This document shows, one piece after another, positions 56,962-64,000 of a stretch of 64,000 nt of DNA. The notes beneath the pieces are model-generated. The model was not told where the DNA came from. It was given only the letters and a program-made list of their open reading frames with translations, and made no database searches. The stretch comes from Fallopia convolvulus (taxonomy: Eukaryota > Streptophyta > Magnoliopsida > Caryophyllales > Polygonaceae). The DNA lies in assembly GCA_964016875.1 (NCBI GenBank), contig OZ024724.1, positions 20,506,200 through 20,570,199 on the forward strand. The letters run 5' to 3'. How positions within the stretch are numbered: position 1 is the first letter of the stretch; each line of letters begins with the position of its first letter. Made by a program: the position numbers and the translations under genes.

Positions 56962-59265
56962 TCATGGGCTCTGAGGAAACAAGGCGTCACAAAGGCGCGT
57001 AAGGACTTGGGTAAGCTTTTCTTGTCCTCTGGCCAATACTGCCTGGTCCCTAGCAATCTGACCGAGGGTGTTGGCGATGCGGAGCAACACTGGAGAGTTC
57101 CCCTCTTGTGTACCAGACTCTAGGGGAGCCGCCTCCTCTACAGGCTCCGAGTGCCTCATCTTCTGGGCAACTTGAATGTCCAGTTCCCTTCCAAGCTCAA
57201 TTTCTTCTTTAGAGGCATCGTAGAGACCCTCTTTTTGTAGGAGCTTTTTGATCAGCCCGGAGTAGGGAAGGGAATGGGACTTGGAGGCCATGCACTTTTC
57301 CATGTGCCCAAGGATAATGCGGGGAAGATTTATGGGCTTCTTGAGGAGGAAGTGGTAGAGGATGATGGCATCGGGGATGTTGACAACCAGGCGCTTTTCT
57401 TGACGTGGGACCACCACGTTGATAATGAATTGGTGAGCGAGCTTGGCAACCAAGGATAGATGATGCGTCGAGTGGACCTTAGAGGGAACCCGACCCTCAA
57501 AAATTGTGTTGTACACCTCGGCGCTGTTGAAGTCGCCCCAGAGCTTGCTGGGCAACTCGCTAAGCCCTTGACCAGGGACCTGGAGTTGAAGGCGGATCGT
57601 AGACGTTGTAAAAATGAACTCGTCGCCTTCGTGGGAGAGAGTTCCCTGAGTGCCGTCGTTGGTGATAGTGAAGTTGTTGTAGAATTGACGCACTTGTGAG
57701 GGATCTACGCTCACAGTTTCTTGGCAGAGTCTCTCCCAGCCCTGGGCCTTGATCAGTTCCCATAGTTCCTCCAGACCATTTGCAGTCAGCGCCTCTTGGG
57801 AAACTATGAGGTGATGGAGAAGCTTGCGGCGCTCACTGACATGATGCTTGGTGGTCCCCTTCCCCTTTCTGGACTTGCTTTTGGATTTGTTCCCCCTAGA
57901 GACCGTGCGAGGTCCTTTCTGCTGAGGGGGTGCAGCCGCTTCGATCATGAGCACGCAGTCCCTTGGTGGTGGGGAACTCGCGGACACCACCATTTGGTGT
58001 CCAGGTGTAGGGATGCGTGCTGGCTCCTTTGAAGCTGGAGCTTCTTCTTCTTCTTCGACCTCATCATGGGAGGTCCCTTCTTCCTCGGAGGAGCTCGATC
58101 CCGAGCCCTCCTCGTCATCTCCAGGATGGCTTGTGGTTGCCTCAGCACCTCCAGCTGGTGCGAGGTCCCTTGTCTCTGTTGGCTCTTGAGGAGCAACCTT
58201 TTCTGGGGACTTTGTCCCTTGGGAGACTGTGTGCTCAGAGGGACCCCTGTTGAGTTCTTCCTCGATATCCTTGAGCTGGGCTTCCTCCTCCAAAGTTCCC
58301 ATGATGATCGGAGGAGGGTCCTTGGTCATTTTGCCGATGACCACAGAAAGAGGAAGATCGTCGTCGTCTGAGGAGAGGGCGACGGTACTTTTGGATGGTG
58401 AGGGAGAGGGGAGTTTGGTGGTGGTGGGAGACGTGATGGAAGAGGGGAGAGGAGAAGAAGGAATAGGGGTTGTGAGTTGAGTGGAGATGTGTTTTGGGGA
58501 GGAAGAAGAAGGCGTTTTGTGAGGTGAAGGTGGAGTTGGAGATCCCGTAGTGATGGGAACGGGAGGAAGTGAAGGAGGTTGGGATGTTGGAGTTCCCATT
58601 GTGGCGGGAACTGAAGGAGGTGGCGGAGGAGGTCCCTTGATTTGAGGAGGAGGGATGGAGGAGGAAGAGGGAAGTAGACTCTGGGGTTCGGAGTTCCCAT
58701 CGTCGGAAGGAAAAAGGTAGGGAGGTTTGGGAGCACAAGAACTCTCCTTGGAGCAGTTCAGGTAGTCCTCAAAGCGGAAGAAAGCCTTCTTTCTGGGCTC
58801 CGAGAATTCAGAGGCCTCAGAGTGTTTACGCTTTTTGGATTTGGAGGGGTCGTGGGAGTGTTTGGATTTTTTGGATTTTGAGGGATCTTTTGATGAGTGG
58901 CGATGTTTGGATGAGTGGCGATGTTTGGATGAGTGGCGATGTTTGGATTTATGGGGTTTTTCATTGATGGAGGGGCGAGCATCTCCGAAGTTGTCAACGA
59001 TGACAACTCCGGAGGAGGTGTTGGTGTTTGGAGGTGGAAGAGGAAGAGATTCGGAGGAGGAAGAGGTCCAGGAGACGGTTTCATCAACCTGAGGAGGAGG
59101 AGGGGGCAAGAAAGGGCTTACTTGATTGTATAGCCCTTGAATGAGGACATCCTTCATGGTTGGGTCCTGTTCTTGCTCGATCTCGTTCAGTTGAGTGATG
59201 AAGAGAGTGCGAGGATTGGCAAGTACCCACTCTTTGATTTGTGCGAATGTGTGTTGAGGGGCCAT
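56962..59265 (-). CDS. Third ORF of the Sirevirus (env-position protein with plant-transposon-protein-like domain)
   Basis: An uninterrupted frame of 767 codons from an ATG in good context (AAAATGGCC) to TGA. It lies after pol and before the polypurine tract, where SIRE/Maximus elements carry their env-like gene. Residues 104-150 are basic with three HRHSSK repeats and a KKSKHSH/KKRKHS tail, resembling a nuclear-localising, SR-like segment. 190-330 is Pro/Ser-rich and 320-415 acidic. Residues about 480-685 (LIVSQEALTANGLEELWELI, WERLCQETVSV, VRQFYNNF, HHLSLVAKLAHQFIINVVVP, PINLPRIILGHMEKCM, SHSLPYSGLIKKLLQKEGLY) resemble the 'putative plant transposon protein' family (PF20167). The last 45 residues look coiled-coil. 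I see no signal peptide or transmembrane helix, so a membrane envelope role is unsupported. Overlapping frames on both strands are GC-driven shadows. Confidence 0.8.
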   Translation of the reverse strand: MAPQHTFAQIKEWVLANPRTLFITQLNEIEQEQDPTMKDVLIQGLYNQVSPFLPPPPPQVDETVSWTSSSSESLPLPPPNTNTSSGVVIVDNFGDARPSINEKPHKSKHRHSSKHRHSSKHRHSSKDPSKSKKSKHSHDPSKSKKRKHSEASEFSEPRKKAFFRFEDYLNCSKESSCAPKPPYLFPSDDGNSEPQSLLPSSSSIPPPQIKGPPPPPPSVPATMGTPTSQPPSLPPVPITTGSPTPPSPHKTPSSSSPKHISTQLTTPIPSSPLPSSITSPTTTKLPSPSPSKSTVALSSDDDDLPLSVVIGKMTKDPPPIIMGTLEEEAQLKDIEEELNRGPSEHTVSQGTKSPEKVAPQEPTETRDLAPAGGAEATTSHPGDDEEGSGSSSSEEEGTSHDEVEEEEEAPASKEPARIPTPGHQMVVSASSPPPRDCVLMIEAAAPPQQKGPRTVSRGNKSKSKSRKGKGTTKHHVSERRKLLHHLIVSQEALTANGLEELWELIKAQGWERLCQETVSVDPSQVRQFYNNFTITNDGTQGTLSHEGDEFIFTTSTIRLQLQVPGQGLSELPSKLWGDFNSAEVYNTIFEGRVPSKVHSTHHLSLVAKLAHQFIINVVVPRQEKRLVVNIPDAIILYHFLLKKPINLPRIILGHMEKCMASKSHSLPYSGLIKKLLQKEGLYDASKEEIELGRELDIQVAQKMRHSEPVEEAAPLESGTQEGNSPVLLRIANTLGQIARDQAVLARGQEKLTQVLTRLCDALFPQSP

Positions 59266-60017
59266 TTTTGTAAGAATTTGGGAGGTTTTGGAGGTTTCTT
59301 GAAAAGAGAGTGAAAGGGATTTGGGGAAGACGAATGACAGGGATGAAAGATGGAGTAAAGGACCTAAAAATGGCAAAGAGGGGTTTTAAAGGAGAGAGGA
59401 GGTGAAGGGTAGAAGGGGAAGTGAAATAACCTCGATAACCGTTGCCCAATGAACGTGGGGCGCCGTTTCAACTTCTCAAGCACGCTTTTGGACACGCGTC
59501 ACAATCTCTTGGGAAGTCCTTTTCAAATTTTGAATACTTGGCCTGTAACGCTTCAGAGCTTCTGACACGAAAGTCCGCTTCCCAAGTGACGGTTTTTCTT
59601 TGAAGATTAGTCAGTGTTCCCTTTGTAGATGCAGCAGTTCCCATGATCCTTTCAAGGTCAGGGAGAGTGAAGTGGTTGAGAGAACTTCACACTCATCTTT
59701 TTGTGGGGCTAGGGAACTCAAAGGGAACAAGACGATTTGCAACTCGATAAAGGAAATGTTTTGGCTCATGAGAAGCATTTGTCTGGTCCCTAGCTTAAGG
59801 TGGGTCATATGATCAACCGTCATGGTGGCTTGTAATGAGGGATAAAGGGAACTCTGGTTGATCATTTTGGGCCAAAAGAAATAGAGTTCCTTTGTACACG
59901 TTTTTTTTTCTCTAGACTAGTAATCATGGCATAGTGAAAGCAATGAATCCAAGTTCCTTATCATGCAATTTTAGATAAACTAGTCAGGCATTGGGAGAGA
60001 GATAAACAGGGACTTGT
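59266..60017 (-). other. Spacer between pol and the third ORF of the Sirevirus
   Basis: About 750 bp without a significant ORF, rich in GGGAAC/GTTCCC words. The pol stop (TAA) lies at its upstream edge, so the third ORF is not made by simple readthrough; a spliced subgenomic mRNA or internal initiation would be needed. Confidence 0.6.
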
Positions 60018-63000
60018 TTAGTTTAGAGTTATCATCCCTAGAAGCATTCGAAAACGCTGGTAGGGACGTCTGTCTAAAGCTTTGGTAAGAATATCCGCAA
60101 TTTGCTCTTCAGTTCTACAGTGTTCCATCGAAATGTTCCCATTCTCAACATTGTCACGTAGAAAGTGATGTCTTATATCAATATGCTTAGTTCTAGAATG
60201 ATGCACAGGATTTTTGGAAATGTTTATGGCACTAGTGTTATCACAGAGTATGGGAACTGGGCCAAAAGACATACCGTAATCCTGGAGTTGTGACTTAAGC
60301 CATAGGACCTGGGAACAGCATGATGCGGCAGCCACATATTCAGCTTCAGCTGTGGAGAGTGCAACTGAGTTTTGCTTTTTAGATCCCCACGAAACTAAGC
60401 AGGATCCTAAGAACTGGGCCATTCCTGAAGTGCTCTTTCTGTCAACCAAGTGCCCTGCAAAGTCAGCATCTGTGTATGCAATGAGCTCAAGGGAACTGTT
60501 CCTTGGATACCAAAGGCACAAGTTATTGTTCCCTTTGAGATACCTGAAAATTCTCTTCACCTCTTTCAGGTGTGATTCCTTAGGGTTAGCTTGAAAACGA
60601 GCACAAAGACATACGGAGAACATGATATCAGGTCTACTAGCGGTCAAATAGAGAAGGGACCCGATCATACCTCGATAGTTCCTTTGGTCCACACTGATAC
60701 CTGTTTCATCTGCATTTAGCCTTGAATTTGGTGAGATGGGAATGTCAATGGGCTTTGAATGTTCCATCCCATACTTCACGAGCATTTCCTTGATGTATTT
60801 CTGTTGATGGATCTTTGTTCCCTCCTTTGTTTGGGATATTTGAAGTCCCAAGAAGAACGTGAGTTCCCCAATGAGACTCATTTCAAACTCACTGCTCATG
60901 AGGTCCTTAAATTTTTCTACAAGAGTTTCGTTAGTTGCTCCAAAAACAATGTCATCAACATATACTTGCACAATCAAAATGTCTTTAGACTCTTTCTTTA
61001 AAAACAAAGTCTTGTCTATGGAACCTCGAAGGTATCCATGGGACAAGAAGAATTGAGCAAACCTGTCATACCAGGCTCGGGGAGCTTGTTTGAGTCCGTA
61101 AAGGGCCCTTTCCAGGAAATAGACATAGTTGGGCATTTTCTCATCTTCGAATCCTGGAGGTTGGGCCACATACACTTCTTCCTTGAGATGTCCGTTTAGG
61201 AAGGCTGTTTTCACATCCATTTGATAAAGTTTGAATCCCTTGTGAGCATCATAGGCGATGAGAAGTCTGATTGCCTCTATCCTGGCAACTGGTGCGAAGG
61301 TCTCATCGTAGTCAATCCCTTCCTCTTGTCTGTATCCTTGTGCTACTAACCTAGCCTTGTTCCTTGCTACAGCTCCAGTATCATCGAGCTTGTTCCTAAA
61401 AACCCATCGGGTTCCTATGATGTTCTTGTTTTTGGGCCTAGGAACTAGCTTCCAAACTTTGTTTCTCTCGAATTGGTGGAGTTCCTCTTGCATGGCTTGA
61501 ATCCAATCCGGGTCCTTTAATGCTTCTTTGATATTTTTGGGTTCCACCATTGAAACAAACGCGTTAAAAGCACAAAAATTATTGAGAGAGGAGCGAGTTA
61601 GAACACCTTTATCAAGAGGGGAGATGATGTTCTCAAGGGGGTGGTCCTTCCTTTGTTGAAAGGTTCTTGCATGAGTGAGTTCCTTTGCATGTGTATTATC
61701 CTCATGGGAACTCTCATCTTCAGCTTCTTCATTTGATGTTTCTTCAGAGATTTCTGGCAGGTTCCCTCTTTGTTCCCCTTGAATACTTGATTCTGGCAGT
61801 GTATTGTCTTGGGGGACAGCAGAGTTGTTCCCTGAAGAGGGGACCTCGAGAGAGTTGGAGGTTTCTTGTAGTTCTTCTGAGGAGGGAGCCTCAAGGGAGG
61901 TTTGATCAGTGAGGGTTGGACCTTCGTCGTTGTTCCCTGGTTGTGGGATATGGCTTGCACTTGGATAGTCTTCATCCCTTTTCCTTGGCTCATCCTCGTC
62001 ATCATCATCATCTTCATGTCTGACTAGCTTGAACAGAGTTCCCTTCCCTTGGGACTCGGTTCCCATCTTTACAGACTTTTCATTGAAGACGACATGAATG
62101 CTTTCCTCTATCTTCTTGGTTCTTTTATTGTAGACTCTGTAAGCCTTGCTTTGTGATGAGTATCCCAGGAAGATCCCTTCGTCGCTTCTGGGGTCGAATT
62201 TGCCAAGATTGTCTTTTCCGTTGTTGTGAACAAAGCATGTGCAACCAAATGTTCTCAAGTGTGATATGTTTGGTTTTCTCCCTTTGATGAGCTCATAGGA
62301 AGTCTTGTTGATCAGGGGCCTTGTCATGGCTCTATTCAGGATGTATGTAGCTGTGGAGATTGCTTCAGTCCAGAAGTACTCGGGAACTCCACTTTCGATC
62401 ATCATGGTTCTAGCCATATCTTCCAGAGTTCTGTTCTTTCTCTCGACCACTCCATTTTGCTGAGGGGTGCGAGGAGCTGAAAAGTTGTGAGAGATCCCAT
62501 TTTGCTCACAGAAGTTTAGGAACTCCGAGTTTTGAAACTCAGTTCCGTGATCAGATCTGATTGCTTTCAGTTTCAGCCCCAAGCTTACTTCAGTTCTTTT
62601 GATGAAGGGCTCAAATTCTTCAAACGCTTGTGATTTTGCCTTCAAGAAAACAACCCAGGTGAATCTTGAAAAGTCATCAATTAAGACATACATGTACCTT
62701 TTTCCACCGTAGCTGGTTGTTCTCATGGGACCACAGAGATCCATGTGAATCAACTCCAGGGACCTGGTTGTGCTTACCACCTTCTTCGGTTTGAAGGAGG
62801 TCCTGGTCTGTTTCCCTCGAACACATGCTTCACATATTTTGACTCCTTCGAGATTGATCCGTGGAAGACCAATGACCAGATCCTGTAGATAAAGCTTCAG
62901 GATTTGATTTACACCAGCATGTCCCAGTCTTCGATGCCAGAGTTCCGTGTCATCTTGGGAACTCGCAAGGCACAGCTTCATTGGTGGTTCAAAGTTGGTG

Positions 63001-63359
63001 TCCACCACATACACATTGTTGTATCTTCTTCCTCTCAGAATTACTTTGTTGGTCTTCTTGTTGATGACGAGACATTCATCTGAGTCGAAAGTGACGATGT
63101 TGTTCCCTTGATCACACATCTGGGAGACACTCAGCAGATTGTATCCCAGATCCTTTACCAGATTTACGTTGCTAACTTTAATAGATCTATTGAGCAACAC
63201 TTCTCCTTTTCCAATAACTTCTCCCTTGTTCTTGTTGCCAAATGAGACGTGGCCTCCTTCGGCATGAGTGTGGAGTGAGATGAGGATATCCTTGTTCCCT
63301 GTCATATGGTTCGAGCATCCACTATCTATGAACCATGTACTGTTCCCTCTCACAGCCAC
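60018..63359 (-). CDS. pol: Sirevirus pol polyprotein (protease, integrase, RT, RNase H)
   Basis: An open frame of 1113 codons with no internal stop, in Ty1/copia order. The protease has WFIDSGCSNHMTGN. Integrase has the zinc-binding HRRLGHAG..CEACVRGKQ, then HMDLCGPM, RSDHGTEF and TPQQNGVVERKN for the catalytic D,D,E. An acidic linker (DDDDDEDEPRKRDEDY) follows. Reverse transcriptase has WVFRNKLDDTGAVARNKARL, MDVKTAFLNG and VYVDDIVFG. RNase H has AYTDADFAGH, STAEAEYVAA, CDNTSAI and HIDIRHHF. All catalytic residues I can check are present. The frame begins just after a TAG (63360-63362), and the first residues (VAVRG) have no ATG, so pol is presumably expressed as a gag fusion or by suppression of the upstream stop. 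This is the best-preserved transposon gene in the window. Confidence 0.95.
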   Translation of the reverse strand: MAVRGNSTWFIDSGCSNHMTGNKDILISLHTHAEGGHVSFGNKNKGEVIGKGEVLLNRSIKVSNVNLVKDLGYNLLSVSQMCDQGNNIVTFDSDECLVINKKTNKVILRGRRYNNVYVVDTNFEPPMKLCLASSQDDTELWHRRLGHAGVNQILKLYLQDLVIGLPRINLEGVKICEACVRGKQTRTSFKPKKVVSTTRSLELIHMDLCGPMRTTSYGGKRYMYVLIDDFSRFTWVVFLKAKSQAFEEFEPFIKRTEVSLGLKLKAIRSDHGTEFQNSEFLNFCEQNGISHNFSAPRTPQQNGVVERKNRTLEDMARTMMIESGVPEYFWTEAISTATYILNRAMTRPLINKTSYELIKGRKPNISHLRTFGCTCFVHNNGKDNLGKFDPRSDEGIFLGYSSQSKAYRVYNKRTKKIEESIHVVFNEKSVKMGTESQGKGTLFKLVRHEDDDDDEDEPRKRDEDYPSASHIPQPGNNDEGPTLTDQTSLEAPSSEELQETSNSLEVPSSGNNSAVPQDNTLPESSIQGEQRGNLPEISEETSNEEAEDESSHEDNTHAKELTHARTFQQRKDHPLENIISPLDKGVLTRSSLNNFCAFNAFVSMVEPKNIKEALKDPDWIQAMQEELHQFERNKVWKLVPRPKNKNIIGTRWVFRNKLDDTGAVARNKARLVAQGYRQEEGIDYDETFAPVARIEAIRLLIAYDAHKGFKLYQMDVKTAFLNGHLKEEVYVAQPPGFEDEKMPNYVYFLERALYGLKQAPRAWYDRFAQFFLSHGYLRGSIDKTLFLKKESKDILIVQVYVDDIVFGATNETLVEKFKDLMSSEFEMSLIGELTFFLGLQISQTKEGTKIHQQKYIKEMLVKYGMEHSKPIDIPISPNSRLNADETGISVDQRNYRGMIGSLLYLTASRPDIMFSVCLCARFQANPKESHLKEVKRIFRYLKGNNNLCLWYPRNSSLELIAYTDADFAGHLVDRKSTSGMAQFLGSCLVSWGSKKQNSVALSTAEAEYVAAASCCSQVLWLKSQLQDYGMSFGPVPILCDNTSAINISKNPVHHSRTKHIDIRHHFLRDNVENGNISMEHCRTEEQIADILTKALDRRPYQRFRMLLGMITLN

Positions 63360-63372
63360 CTACAAGGAAAAG

Positions 63373-63999
63373 TTAGTGTTTTGAGACCCAGGCAAGATGA
63401 CTCTTGCCAGGTCCCTTGCAAGGGAAAACATTTTCATTCAAGATATAGTCAGAAATGTTGATGTCTTTGGAATTTTGAGAGTTGGAGTTCCTTTGGTGAT
63501 GAGCATGACGTTTTTGTATGTTTGGGAACTCATGGCTTCTAGGGGTTTGGGCTCTCTTCTTGGGACATGCATCCTTGTAGTGCCCATGAGCACCACAGTG
63601 CCAACGTGTCTTGTAGTATTCTCCCAGGTAGTATTTTGGGTGTGGTCTTTGGATACGGTTCCTATCCATGGTTTCTTTGTTGTACACTCGAGACCCATTT
63701 CCCTTAGCAATTTTGACATAGATTCTATGTCCAGAGTTCCCAGTATAGTAGTCTTTCTCACCATTGTTTCCACTTTCTAGGACCCTGATTTTCTCCTCGA
63801 GATGAGCATTTTTCTGTTTCTCGCACTGGAGTTCTAAGGCCCTACACTCATGGATCTCATGCTCGCTCAGGGGTGACTTTCTGTTCTTGGAGCACTCACC
63901 TTTGTATCCTATGCCATGTCTGGCTGGGACAAACTTAATTTGGGAACTAGAGGCTTCAGGGTGTTCGGGAGTCTTACTCAGGTTTTGCAGGAGAGTGTT
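63373..63999 (-). CDS. gag: Sirevirus gag, C-terminal part (cut by window edge)
   Basis: An open frame from the window edge to TAG... at 63373, about 208 codons, in a frame different from pol. It has a coiled-coil-like stretch (ELQCEKQKNAHLEEKIRVLE) and a zinc-knuckle region WHCGAHGHYKDACPKKR. The knuckle should be C-x2-C-x4-H-x4-C, but the first Cys is Arg (CGT), a single-base change from TGT. The tail KSHLAWVSKH is the usual gag/pol border of the lineage (LAWVPK-type). The rest of gag and the 5' LTR lie beyond 64000. Confidence 0.82.
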   Translation of the reverse strand, partial: NTLLQNLSKTPEHPEASSSQIKFVPARHGIGYKGECSKNRKSPLSEHEIHECRALELQCEKQKNAHLEEKIRVLESGNNGEKDYYTGNSGHRIYVKIAKGNGSRVYNKETMDRNRIQRPHPKYYLGEYYKTRWHCGAHGHYKDACPKKRAQTPRSHEFPNIQKRHAHHQRNSNSQNSKDINISDYILNENVFPCKGPGKSHLAWVSKH

Positions 64000-64000
64000 C

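Noticed and set aside
57460..59133. Many 60-170 codon frames on both strands over the Sirevirus third ORF
   Set aside because: They are shadows of the GC-rich, low-complexity coding sequence of the 767-codon ORF.
56962..59376. Extended 804-codon version of the Sirevirus third ORF
   Set aside because: The extra 37 codons begin at TTG; the ATG at 59263-59265 has a good context and was taken as the start.

Overview
The window looks like a repeat-rich stretch of a eudicot nuclear genome. Spliced genes with GT-AG introns encode plant-type proteins, the intergenic DNA is AT-rich, and plant lineages of LTR, LINE, Helitron, hAT and Mutator-like elements fill most of it. I cannot name the species.

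Three host genes can be read in full. A bZIP-like gene (333-3141, +, four coding exons, 293 aa) has an atypical basic region. It converges on a seven-exon ESCRT-III gene of the VPS60/CHMP5 family (3635-6256, -, 235 aa). A four-exon FAD/NAD(P)H oxidoreductase of the AIF/FSP1 class lies at 24778-26721 (-, 356 aa). In all three, every splice phase closes and the spliced frame is continuous. A 56-codon ORF at 28237-28407 is a weak fourth candidate.

Between the genes, 6.8-8.1 kb and 19.0-21.2 kb hold two non-autonomous inverted-repeat elements of one unusual design: subterminal arrays of a GTTCAT word facing each other, plus one internal tandem duplication. An internally deleted Ty1/copia element lies at 8.2-10.1 kb and a non-autonomous Helitron at 10.3-11.5 kb. 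hAT-type elements lie at 1.2-1.8, 18.0-18.8, 21.5-22.4 and 37.7-39.4 kb; two of these have perfect 8-bp target duplications. A full-length but decayed LINE with a 13-bp target duplication occupies 31.3-37.3 kb, and a 5'-truncated relative sits at 39.5-40.1 kb.

From 43.2 kb to the right edge there is a nest of LTR elements. A minus-strand chromovirus-type Ty3/gypsy element (LTR 43186-46020, pol remnants to 48742) is split by a plus-strand gypsy element (48743-55182). The junction of the two is then repeated at 55183-55499 with an identical breakpoint, which implies a 6639-bp tandem duplication. A younger minus-strand Sirevirus-type Ty1/copia element (LTR 55500-56557) interrupts the second copy and runs off the window. 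It keeps an undamaged 1113-codon pol frame and a 767-codon third ORF after pol with a 'putative plant transposon protein'-like domain. That third ORF is the most interesting coding sequence here.
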